Assembly: GCA_028753945.1 (NCBI GenBank)
Contig: JAPNXP010000005.1
Coordinates: 4,030,001 to 4,094,000, forward strand
Reading direction: 5' to 3'
Length of the DNA stretch: 64,000 nucleotides
DNA from: Hexactinellida sp. DTS-2022
Taxonomy: Eukaryota > Porifera > Hexactinellida
Both the position numbers and the translations under genes were made by a program. The notes below the pieces were generated by a model that did no database searches, was not told the origin of the DNA, and saw only the letters and a list, made by a program, of their open reading frames with translations. Each line of letters begins with the position of its first letter. Position 1 is the stretch's first letter. Below, piece by piece: positions 25,102 to 37,769 of this stretch.

Positions 25102-25516
25102 CAGGGATGGAAACAGCCAAGCTGTTAACAGCGCTGTTAACAGCTATTGAAAATCGAAGCTGTTAACAGCTAGATGCTGACCAATGCAATAATTGAAATA
25201 TTATTATATAATCATTTAGTTTCAAATTTCACTGTTATGTAAATACGATATACAATTCGAATTTAAACATTTTTGAGTATAACTTTCTTTGCTTGTCCCT
25301 TTTCCTTAATTTTTACTGATATAATTATTGAATTTGAACAGCTTGAATTGGCTGTTAACAGCTCTCATTGGCTATTAACAGCTCTGATTGGCTGTTAACA
25401 GCTCTCATTAGCTGTTAACAGCTTAAAGGCGACTTAAATTCGTTAAGGAATTGGGGACGAATTCTTAGCTGTTAACAGCAAATAGTTAGCTGTTAACAGC
25501 AGATTCACCACCCCTG
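25102..25516. mobile_element. hAT-like MITE (GCTGTTAACAGC word)
   Basis: CAGGGATGGAAAC at the left and GATTCACCACCCCTG at the right; ATTATAAT is duplicated (25094-25101, 25517-25524). The arms carry multiple copies of the 12-bp palindrome GCTGTTAACAGC, some with TTGGCTGTTAACAGC context. Noncoding. Confidence 0.9.
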
Positions 25517-25643
25517 ATTATAATGCATTTCTCAGGTCTGTTAATACTAGCTATTGAGATAAAGATATGTCAGCTAATAATCAATGGCATTTAAGAATCC
25601 ATGGTTCGGAGTAGTAGTAAGGCCTTATATAACGAAGGTCACG

Positions 25644-26087
25644 GTTCGGGCTATCTCAGCACATGTTTAATTATATTAATTTGCAGTATTATTTATTTAT
25701 GTAGTAATTAAGCCATTAATGTTTTGTCAACTTAAATAATTATTGAAAACAGAAATGTGTGTCAAACAATGCATTCCATTGAATTGGCGAAATGGAACCA
25801 ATCCTGCAAAAATACCAATAATTTGCCAAATAATTAAGATTGTATAATACGTAGCCTAATTTCAAGTCAGAAATTATTGGAGATTGATTAGCGAATAAAG
25901 TAAACTAGACTTAACTAGTACATTAGTTAAGATTTTATTGGATCTGATGAATGCGAATGGCAACCGATTGACTCTGGCGAAACGCTAGGTGAGTCAATTT
26001 GGCAGGAAATCTATGCGTTGCAGACGCCTACTTTAGTGTATAGATGAATTAGTAAGTAAGTATGTATGATGACACATAAAGGCTTAC
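25644..26087. other. G-alpha intron sequence without recognisable gene
   Basis: Follows the donor of exon 6 on the minus strand. The next G-alpha exon (switch III and NKxD region) is not visible here. Confidence 0.5.
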
Positions 26088-26217
26088 AGTTGAATCGTCC
26101 TCTCGAATGATCATATCATAACCCGATAGAGCAGCAACGAACAGAACAGCCTTCACATCGTCAAAACATTGTATCCATTTCTTCCTTTCTGACCTCTGAC
26201 CCCCAACATCCACCAAC
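26088..26217 (-). CDS. G-alpha exon 6 (switch II)
   Basis: Acceptor TATATTAG before 26217; donor GTAAGC after 26088. Encodes [14 protein letters not shown], then [18 protein letters not shown] and IIREDDST. The first base completes the Arg codon of exon 5. All residues needed for switch II and the beta-gamma contact are present. Confidence 0.97.
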
Positions 26218-29200
26218 CTAATATAAGGAATAAGTCAGAGCATGGCCTACTATATTATACGGCTAGATAAGTCAAGTATTTGCCATTTTATTTCCAGGCC
26301 AGTGTTTACTTTCTAATTGCTCGTAAAATAAATTACATATTGTCATGGAATAAATTAAACTTAGGTTTTCAAATACGCTGGAAACATCTAAAATACTTTT
26401 GAGAATGATTTCTCATCGGATTTAACCACAATGACGTAATCAAATATTCATACCCATATATGGTAATTAATACTAATTATGAAGTAGAGATTGAAGTAGA
26501 GATTTTGTGAACATTAACTAAATAAGTCCCAAGAACGGTCATTAAACTGACAGGGCAACATGTACGTCGTCAAACAGCACTTTTAAGACTTAGATTAAAA
26601 TCTAACTAAACATTTCAAAAAAATACAAAACATATGGTTTGATAACAATAGCATAATATTTACTTACATTGACGTTGGAAACAATTTGAGTGAAAGGAAT
26701 GACATAATTTGTTACTGTAGTTAGTTTTTTTACAAGAAAAATGCATTAGGATAAAAACGGCAAAGTTAGATTCTCAAATTATCTAAAAAATTAACATTTA
26801 TTTAACATCATTACCATATATGGGTATGTATATTTGATTACGTCATTGTGGTTAAATCTGATGAGAAATCATTCTCAAAAGTATTTTAGATGTTTCCAGC
26901 GTATTTGAAAACCTAAGTTTAGTTTATTCCATGACAATAGGACATTTATTTTACGAGCAATTAGAAAGTAAACACTGGCCTGGAAATAAAATGGCAAATA
27001 CTTGACTTATCTAGCCGTCAGAGTGAACAATATCGATAAATTAAATTGCATTATGAGGTCTTAATTAAAGACCATTGTTCAATAGTACTGTGCTATTATT
27101 TATTACAAAAATAGGAGACAGTCGAACCTATAAATGATCTTATTCACAGAAAAAGATGTTTCAATTATTCCAGTGGTCATCACTCTAGCTCTGAGCACAT
27201 CATCCTGGTCAGGAAGGTAATTGGGTGAAAGAATCCTGTCCATGTTTGCGAAGAAACTAGGAATTAATTAAATAGAATACATAAATGGAAAATATAAAGT
27301 AACTTACTATCCTGCTGAGTCATTAAGCTGATACTCGTAAGATCTCCTACAACATTCCTTCACTCCTTCATCCGCCCATACAGATTTTAGAGCAGACATC
27401 ACAGATTCGTCTAATTGTCCGCTGGGGGGAATCTCATATAAAATGATTTGCTGTCCTTTTGACTAAAATAAACCATAATATATTATTACTTATATTATCG
27501 AAGTAGAAATTAATATAAACATAGCATTCTATACATAAGGCAAGGCAGTCATTATTCTTTTGGGACCAGAGATTGGTTAGTATATTCAATTTTACATTTT
27601 TCCTTTTTTATTACGATATTATATATATCATCCATAAGCTGTTTTGATATAAAAATAGTCTAGTACTCTAGGAGATGCAAAACTAACCGTGTAACATGTA
27701 AAACTTTTACCAAGGAGGTATTTCGAGATAAATTAGTAAATAACCCATAATGATTAAATCAACTATGTATTCAACATAAATAAGCGAAATGAAAATTATT
27801 ATAATCATTTCACAAAAGTATTAGTTTTCCCAAGGATGAACAATATCGTGAAAAATGGTTTAGAGCCATTCCAAGACCCAGAGAAGATTACCAGAACAAA
27901 AATCTAAAGGTAAATACTCTTATATTCTTATTTTTAAACTAATCATTAGTTCACATTCGAAATTATTGAATTATTTCTTAGGTTAGTATACTCCACTTCA
28001 AAGAGGAATTCATTGAAAGGACGTTCGAATATTTTGAAGGACAGAAGCTAGAAGATGGCTGTGGCACCACGAGACCGATTGTCCCGGACGAAGACTGCTG
28101 CACCAACTATATATGTACCCGAACTGCCCCAGCTACTTGACAAACACTACAGAGAAGACAAAAGGAATTTCGAGAGACGATAGAGAGCTGACATGACAAT
28201 GGTTCGAATTGCAATCAATGTGGGCATAGTGGACAATACATCTACCATAGATAAGTTATCAATCAGTATTCTTAGTGATATTGTTGATAAGCTGAGTTGC
28301 ATCGATCTTTCTAATAGTTGGGTGTCCACAACTTACCAAATATTGGGATTATGTTTCTACTGATCAATTGAGATACTAATAGTTTCAAAACATGGACGCC
28401 GTTATAGCGTCAGGTTATTCCCACTAAACAGTGATATCCTTAAGATACGGGACACAGAGATTTCGCCCAGGCTTTAAGGTCCGTCTCATTAGCACAACTC
28501 CGCCACATGAATACAAGTCCGTCTAAGAAATTACAAGTCTGTTCATTAAGAAGTACAAGTCTGTCCCGATATCTTCTCTAACTTCAATGTATATTATGAG
28601 CTAAACCATAGCCTACTAAGTACTAACCATAAGGCCATTCCACTGAGCCAAATGCGCTGGACCAGGGATAAGATGAAGGCAATTTTCTTATATACCCATA
28701 ATGTAAATATATAAATTTTGATTAAAACTACAAATGCTTATCTGGTTTAGAAAAATAGTTAACGAGATTCGTCTGTAAATATTAGCTATTCTAACTACAA
28801 ATTCTCTTTAATTCAATCATACTTTCTTTGCCTCTTTATAATGCTAGTTCCTTGTTTATTTATATCCTGAACTAATGCCCAACTCTTGTTCTGCTCCCAG
28901 ATGTGTTACTGGGTACATGGCTTACTATATATATGTTGCAGTCCAAGTGCGTTTCAACGCCAAACGCGTTTGGCGCATTTTAATTAAGCCAAACGCGTTT
29001 GGCGTGTTTATATACGCCATTCGCGTTTCTAACATTATTTCTTTATATTTGGTGTTACAGTGGAGCCTCCCATAACGGACACTCCAAATAGCGGACAACC
29101 TCTAAATAACGGACAACCCTCGTTGCACGGATTTATTTATTTAGCATATGTCTAATAGAAAATCAACCTCTAAATGCGGACAACCTCTAAATAACGGACA

Positions 29201-32200
29201 ACGGTTCCGGTCCCAAGGTGTCCGTTGTTCAGAGGCTCTACTGTATTTAATTCAAATTTTGTTCAACAATACAAATAATTTTGAATTATTCGGAATTATA
29301 TTTCCCTCTAAGGCGAGGTACATATTGTTCAATTACTTAGTTTTGAACGTGAATTGTTTTTAATTCACAATGGTTTTAAATATTTAGTATAAGTCGCAAT
29401 GGTATTATTTTAGTACAGAGATTATAATTAACAGTAAATATTGTAGAACAGATATTTGAATATTAATTAGATACATACTCTGTTTGTGAATAAGCTAACT
29501 AGCAATAATTTAATAATTAAATAACAACAAATAAAAAGAAATAATGTTAGAAACGCGAATGGCGTATATAAACACGCCAAACGCGTTTGGCTTAATTAAA
29601 ATGCGCCAAACGCGTTTGGCGTTGAAACGCACTTGGACTGCAACATATATACGGCTGTGTATGTTCCCGACTTGGCCTTCAAACAAGAAGGCCAGTTTTA
29701 AATTTCATTCAAAGCTAAACCATGCCTTCTATTGTGGTTTATTGGATTTTATATGGGGTAATCAACCATTGCGAGTCCATTGGAACCACTTTTGAGAATC
29801 TCAGATTTGTGGCTAAGCTATTTAGGCGCCATTTAATGATGACGGTAACAATTTTTGGTAAAATGAATTTTTTTTCAAATATCATAAATTTCAGTTACTT
29901 CCTACTTTCTAATAATTTTATAATAGGAATACTAAAATAGGGATATATTTCATACCCCAAAGGCTACTAAATCACAAAATGGCGACATTCTAATTTTTTA
30001 ATAATTATAAAGCAACCACATGCTAAAATACAAGTATTATCCGAATTACAACTTATTATTTTCGTCCATAAAACGTATATAATTGCTGGTTTATATATAT
30101 TCATTCTCATTATATATTCAGAAAATGTATTCTAAGTTTATTAGCAAATTATTTTCATTTTCTTGTAGTTCTTTAGACTCGAATTGTAAATTTTTGTATA
30201 TTTGTGGAGTCATCATTAAATATATCAAATTGCTGGAAATTTAACGCAGAGTACCAATATGGTGATAATAAGTTGATTGGAGCTGATTTGAGAAAGTTAG
30301 CTCCAGAAATGTCGGCGATTTACTATGGAAAATCAGAAACTGCAACCCGTGTAAAAAATTTCCTCACGGGTTGGGCTTGCAACTTTTTTTCTATATTTAT
30401 TTGGCTCCAGAAGAAGACTCTAGTGTAGAAATTGTTTGGTAACAATTTTTTTCAAGGTTTACCTATAATTTGAGGTAAAATTCCCTAACTATTCGTTCAT
30501 TTACATACATGTAAAGCTATAAATCCAGAAAAACCATTTTTTGGTCCAATGAATGTCAAAATACTCCCAAATTGATAAATTCGTGGTTTAAGGACGTTGC
30601 CGCCTCTTTCTTTTGATGCTAAAAGTATTAGCGTTAAAAGTGTCCAGACAGTTCCCCTGAAATTGCACTTCGTTGATTTACATTCATTTAAGAGCTATAA
30701 ATCCAGAAAAAAACATTATTTGGTCCAATGACTGTCAAAAAACTCCGAAATTGATAAATTTGTGGTTTAAGGACGTTGCCGCCTCTTTCTTTTGATGCTA
30801 AAAATTATTATCGTTTTAATCACACTATCAAATATCAGCGGCTTGATAGAGACAAAAGGAGCATGATTTACAGATTCAAGTATGTCAAGTTGTGCTAAAT
30901 GTAAAAGTTTAGTATTTTAACATGTTGTATGTTACTGTATATAAGCAATGAAACAGAGTGTTGACTTGTACGAAGAAGAACAGAGAAAATTCACTGTCTT
31001 TAAATCATGCATCTGACATTAAGATCTCCAAGGATAGTTTTTTGGCACCTTGATACCACATTTATATTGTCAATAAGACATCAAATATTGTCATTTCAGT
31101 CCAAAACATTACTACTATTGACAAGTTTCTTCAAGTTAGAGTGTTATAATCGTGGAATCCTTGCGAATCTCTCAATCAGCTGGATGTTTGAAAACCGATA
31201 GATATGGACATTGATTGATTAATCAACACTCTTGGAAGGGAGTTCGTCTCAAGGAACGAGATTCTTTAAGGAACGAGATTACAGATGTAAAACTACGTTT
31301 ATTGGTTCGTCAAGTCCTGGAAAATGAGAGGGCACTTAACAGTCTAATATTCTCATGTTGTATAATAGGAAAGATTATGTCCATAAAGATAGAGATTCGT
31401 TTATGGAATTTATCAGCAGCTTCGAAACCCATGAAATTATCTTTATCGCAGCCATCTGGAGAATTGTGATTTCACACATAATGTCTGTGGCCACTCTTTT
31501 TAAGTTTTTTCCTGAATTCATACACAAGACAACCTCTAGCTTTTATCGAAGGATATGGTGCCTTTCTAATTAAGGAAATTGTCTAAAATCTCAGATTTGT
31601 ACCCCGATCGTTGTTCAGTACTCACTGAAAATATACGGAATTGAATGGAAATTGAAGACCCGAATTTTAACTTTTGCCTTTTGATTGGCCTTTTTGATCG
31701 TGGCTGCTTAAAATGGCCCTTCCAATTACGTGTAAAATGTGGTGTTTACACCTTGGATAGTGTTTACAATTATGTTTTCAATCGGATTCAAGCAACTCCC
31801 CCTCCTAAAACTCGATAGTGAAAAGTGCGGACTATTCGTTGATGAGTGTATAGATTGCTTAGTACAGAGAAAATCAATTTATTACTTTAAATTTTAACAA
31901 CAGTAGCCAATTGTTACCTAACATCAACAAGGCAAAGAACCATATTGTATTATTGTTCCTACTACCTGCCACAAAGAAAATCATGAGAGATTCCTCTAAA
32001 TATTTGCTTAGTTTTCATAATTATACTATCTAGTTTGCATGTAATAATAATACTTGAGCTTGAATTTATGTTGGGAGACAACTATGACCCATATATAAAA
32101 CTTTGATATGTGTAGTTGATATAATGAGTATAGTATTAATCAAGTAATTGGTTACAGTTAGAAAAATAAACCCGCCTTTATCTTATCCCTGGTCCAAAGC

Positions 32201-35200
32201 AGTGAAATGGCCTTTATATAGTAGGCTATGGATATACGTATATACAGGTAAACCTCCCAAAGCGGCACCTCCGAGTAGCGGCAACCTCCGAGAAGCGGCA
32301 CAAAATAATTCTCCCGATGGGTGCCGCTTTGGGAGTTTTACCTGTATTTACATTGTGTCATATTTTAAAAATTCCGGATCAAAATAAGAGAATGCTTATA
32401 TAGAGCTGAGCTCTAGTAGAGTTCAGATTTTTCCCATACTAAAACCCCAGGCTTACTTTCTAAAGGTCAATTTCAAACCCTGGGAAAAACTGAACTCTAC
32501 TAGTGCTGGGCCCGTATTCACTAAGATTACTTTGTACTTAAGTACTAAGTATATACAGGGGTGCGCCAGCGCCGTAACCTCGGGAGGGCGAACGGATGTG
32601 CTGGGAGGGCAGACATACTGTTGAAATGATAATTTCCCGATCTTCTTGCTTGGGAACGGCCGATTTTCTTATGTGAACACTGGATTTCCGCCCCTCCAAC
32701 GGGGGGGCGGACCAAAAATCTGGGGGGGGGCGGGCGCCCCCCCCTTCGCGCCGCCACTGAGTATATACTTAAGTACTAAGTACGTACTTAGTTAAGTACA
32801 TACTTAACTAAGTACGTACTTAAGTATGAAATTGAATTATATTTATTCAATTATATTTAATAGCATAGCATATTAGTGTATGGAATGCTATTGTAATAGC
32901 TTGCTGTATTCTTTTAACTATAAAAAGAATATTCTCAATGAAGTTCCTGTGATTTGTGGCTTGAGGAAAAACAGAACTTTTAGAAAACAACAACCAATAG
33001 TAATAAATGTTGAAAATAGAATCATAAACTTCCCAATAACTACAGCAAGTACTACTAGAAATCTATTTCAATGTTCTAATTAAACACCAACGTCTAAAGA
33101 GTCAATAAAAGTAAATTCTTATAAGTTAAGTTAACTTAGTAGGTTACTTAAGTTTTGTACTTAAGTATGTACTTAAGTACACACTTAAATCTTAGTGAAT
33201 ACCAATCTTAATGAATACTACTTGAATACTGCAGGAATTATTGATTGAAATAGAAGAGGATCCTGAAATCGTACCCCATGATTCCACAACAAGTGGACAA
33301 GCATTGCGCCAATCAGTAATATATGAGTATTTTAATTAGTAAATGATTAACTTCAATGTATTAACCAACATAGTTAAATATTTTATCTATTTCAATCTTT
33401 ATCCTGCTGGAAAAATGGAGGTATTGGTGGAAAATATTGCTGCTGATATCCGTGCGGGAATAGAGTATTGGAAGATTGAAAAGGAGGTAGTGAGCTAATT
33501 TGCATCCCTGAAGGATTGTTTGCTATCATTGCAATCAATCTATTCTGATTTGAGATTACAGTCTCCAAACTATCTACAAAACGATCCATTTTGCTACTAA
33601 TAATCTCTGTAAATTTCTCGATCTTGGAATCAATAGCCTTGAGTGCTTCATTGTCCAAAATGTTTTTCTTGATACTATCGCTCACAGGATATTCGCTTAG
33701 CCTTCTCTTCCTTGGAGGGCGCATTTCATCATGTTCAGCCAATTCAGAACCAGCAGAAGTTTGTGAGGAACAAAGTTGAAACGGAACTACTGCTGTCGGA
33801 CTGGAGACCATCTCGATAGTATCACTCTGAGGGCTGTCAGATGACATCATGGAAATATCTACCCCGCCAGTTATCCCTTCAAAGGTTTCATTTCCTTTAA
33901 TAGATCTTATTTTCAACTCAAATTCGGTAAGTTCAGCTTCAGCGGGTCCACCACCTGTCTTCTTTGCTGCTAATAATTAGTCACATATAATTGGCTTGTA
34001 TTTAACAAGCAGGTTGCACCATCTTTTGTACAGATCATCCTTGCTCCTAATAGTTTGATGATCCCGGGATATAGTACGAGCTATTTCCTCCCAGATTGCA
34101 TCTTTATCACTTGAGGTTAATTTCGAACTGAAAGACCCAAAAAGTTTAGATTTATTTTCCAACACCAAGGGCCTTATTCACTAACATTTCTTAAACTTAA
34201 ACTTAAACTTAGTTTAAACTAAGTCTTGACTTAGTTTATGCTAAGTTTATTTAACTTCTCAAAACTTATCCAAAAACTTAGTTTTTGCTTAAACTTAAAC
34301 TTAAACTTAGTCTAAACTAAGTATTGACTTAGTTTTTGCTTAAACTTAAACTTAAACTTAGTCTAAACTAAGTATTGACTTAGTTTTGCTTAAACTTAAA
34401 CTTAAACTTAGTCTAAACTAAGTAATTACTACTTTTTGCAAGTTTTCTTAACTTCTCAAAACTAAACTCAGAGTGATACAACCACTATTAGTGACACAAC
34501 CACGATAAGTTACGATAAATAATTCGCAAATAAATTAAATAATTGTAAAATACAAGTATATTATCGTGAAATATTCAGTTAAGTCTGGTAAGAAGGGGCC
34601 TTATTCACTAAACTTCTTAAACTTAGTTTGTGCTTAAACTAAGCATAAACTTAGTTTGTGCTTAGTTCAAACTAAGTTTAAGCACAAACTAAGCACAAAC
34701 TAAGTCTGAAACTAAGTCTGTATTCACAAAGCAAAACTAAGCTCAAACTAAGTCTAAACTTAGTTTGAATTTAGTTTTATATTTAGTTTTTAGGTAAAAC
34801 TAAGTAAAAACTAAGTATTTTACTTAGTTCTTCTTCGTGAATACCAACTTAGTTTCAGCCAACTAAGTAGAGAAAATACTTAGTTTATACTTAATTTTTA
34901 AGCAAAAACTAAGTATTTACTTACTTTAAGTATTAGTTTAAGTATTAGTAGTTTAGTGAATGAGGCCCCAGCTGAGCTCTATTAAGTTATTTGTAAAAAT
35001 AATTACAAAGATCAATTACGTCTTGTATCTTTGACAATTAATGGTCGTAAATGTGAGTACAATACTGCTGCGTCTGATTTTAACTCGTTATTATAGCTAA
35101 ACCATGGATACTGTTATACCGTCTGATTTTAATTCGTTCTTAATAACATTAACTGTCCCTGGGTTGAATATTTGTAGGTACACTTTGAATATATTCGAAT

Positions 35201-36251
35201 ATTTGTTCATCTTGATATGGCTAAGAATTAAATCAAATTCAAGACTCTAAATACAGTGGAAAATAGTTTTTTGTTTATGTTACAATAGTTTAATCTTAGC
35301 GATAAAGTATTAGACACAAGTTAATTATTACAAAGGTTAGTTTAGGTAGGAATGTATATTGACGATCTCTCCAGCTAAACGCAAGTAAAGTTGAAATCGA
35401 AAATTAGTCCACGAATATTCGTTATATTCGTTTCAGCCCTACTTTAAATATAGTCGACTCAGCTTAATTAGGTAACTTTGGTCCGAGGGTAGTTTGACCC
35501 AATTCCACAGAATCGACTGATGTATGTGTTTTGTCTGATATTTGGGATTCACCACCAGCTTAGGATTAGGAGTGTATTATCAGTTAGGTTATAGCAGAAC
35601 TGGTATAGTGTAGATATTGTATTGTATGTGTCCTGTCTAAGCTGTGTATATTTATAGGCAACTAATAATTCTTCCCTCTAGCCATTAATTTTGTATATGC
35701 CTTTGTAAATTGTATCATAAATATAGTGTATTTTGTAATACGAGCCCTTCGGTCTCGGTCGCTTCGCGACGGATCACTCTCTTACAAAAGTCGCTTCGCG
35801 ACTTTTGTTTGTTTGTGTTAGACACAATTAATTAACGGCCGCTTCACGGGCTTACTCTCCTCAAATATCACTCATATTAATAAATTAAACCTGTGACTTG
35901 TAAATCACATGTACTCAATTCAGTATGCTGCTATTTGGGACCAAGTATGTCAAATAATTAATTAATTCATGTTATTTACTAACCCAGGATTTTAACAGCA
36001 TAGTAAATTGTTTGTAAATAGTTGAATTACTTCTACGCCTATGCGTGCGTCTCATTTAATGTTGTCTTGCCATATAAAATTGTGGGCGAATCGGATAAAA
36101 ACTGAAAGAGTTATTCCAAAATATGTGCGTTTATGACGTCATAATGTCCTTATTTCGTTTAGAAACCAATAGATCGTTGTCGCAGTACAAAATTACCCTC
36201 CATGCCAATTTTCAGCTTTCTAGGAATCTTAGTCTTTCCTATTAATTCTGG

Positions 36252-36306
<55 letters not shown>

Positions 36307-37714
36307 GGTCAATGTCCTCATATCCGGTTTTTGACTCATATGGTCGAAAATGTCCTCATATCTGGGTTTTTGTCTTCACATCTATAGATACGAGGACAAG
36401 TTTTTGCGACACACACACACACACACAACAATTTCGCTTTTAATATACGAGCCCTTCGGTCTCGGTCGCTTTGCGACGGTTCGGCGCTTCACGCCTCAAT
36501 TTACGACCGCTGCGCGGCCTTACTACACCTAGAAACTAATCATTTATAATTATACTCTCTCACAAAAGTCGCTTCGCGACTTTTGTTCGTTCGTATTAGG
36601 CACTACGCGATACAATTAACGGCCGCTTCGCGGCCTTTCCCTCCCAAAAGCAATCACATTAATGATGAGTTTTATTAGCTCAATAAATTTTAGTTACAAG
36701 ATAAGAAAGCTCGAATCAAAATAATACTAAAAGAAAACAGGCAATAGAATAGACTAATAATTGATTGGTTAAATGAATTTATTTTCAATCTCAAATTTTC
36801 AGCTTTCTGGGACTCGTAGTCTTTCCAATTAATTCTGGACAAACAAACAAACAAACAAACAAGCAAACAAACAAACAAACAAACAAACAAACAAACAAAC
36901 AAACAAAACAAACAAACAAACAAACAGACAACAATTTCGCTTTTAATATACGAGCCCTTCGGTCTCGGTCGCTTCGCGACGGTTCACTCTCTCACAAAAG
37001 TCGCTTCGCGACTTTTGTTTGTTCGTGTTAGGCACTACGGGATACAATTAACGGCCGCTTCGCGTCCTTTCCCTCCCAAAAAGCAATCACATTAATAATG
37101 AGTTTTAATAGCTCAATAAATTTCAGTTGCACGATAAGAAAGCTCGAATCAAAATAATACTAAAAGAAAAACAGGCATAGAATAGACAAATGATTGATTG
37201 GTTAAATGAAGTTATTTTCAATCAATCATATTGGAGCCTCAGAAAATATTTCTATTATGCACAATCAATTTATACTAATTGATGAAATCTGCTAATCCAT
37301 ACTAACAAACCCTCGAATTTAATTGGCTAAAACTGGATTATTACACTTGCACTTTGCTATACCTGTGTTGGTACGATTACTACGATACACTATTTATGGT
37401 TGATTAGTGTACGGACTAATTAATTAACTGTGTCACAATAATAAAAAAATGCTATCAGGTGTAGAAATTTAGTGTACGTCTAATGCTTTGAATTTTCTAC
37501 AGATCGGAGCAAAATTGGGAAGCTAGTACAAAATATCAGTTTTTCGCAACTGTGACGTCATAATCCCGTTATTTTGTTTCAAAAACCAATAGATCGTTGT
37601 CGCAGTACAAAATTACCCCTGCATGCCAATTTTCAGCTTTCTAGGACTCGTAGTCTTTCCTATTAATTCTGGACAAACACACAAACACACAACAATTGCT
37701 CTTTTAATATATAC

Positions 37715-37769
<55 letters not shown>

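Larger units (their letters stand above)
23991..25643. mobile_element. Palindromic P-type MITE with two nested insertions
   Basis: Ends CGTGACCTCGTTATATAAGG and the complement; GTTCGGG is duplicated at 23984-23990 and 25644-25650 (8 bp if the next C is counted). The arms are near-perfect inverted copies of ~500 bp folding around about 24680. The left arm carries the TA-target element at 24312-24470 and the right arm the hAT-like element at 25102-25516. Each interrupts only one arm, so both came later. A diverged sister is at 56553-58572. The 62-codon open frame at 24843-25031 is a by-product of the palindrome. Confidence 0.9.
28616..32231. mobile_element. P-type transposon 4 remnant
   Basis: CCATAGCCTACTAAG at the left and the complement CTTTATATAGTAGGCTATGG at the right. 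Both have GGACCAGGGATAAG inside (about 28662 and 32186). About 260 bp inside the left end is a THAP start codon. The interior otherwise holds insertions and sequence too decayed to read. No target duplication is recognisable. Confidence 0.7.

Noticed and set aside
35738-37085. GCTTCGCG hairpins as bacterial terminators or contamination
   Set aside because: They sit inside animal-type repeats within G-alpha introns and are interleaved with eukaryotic MITEs; no bacterial genes nearby.
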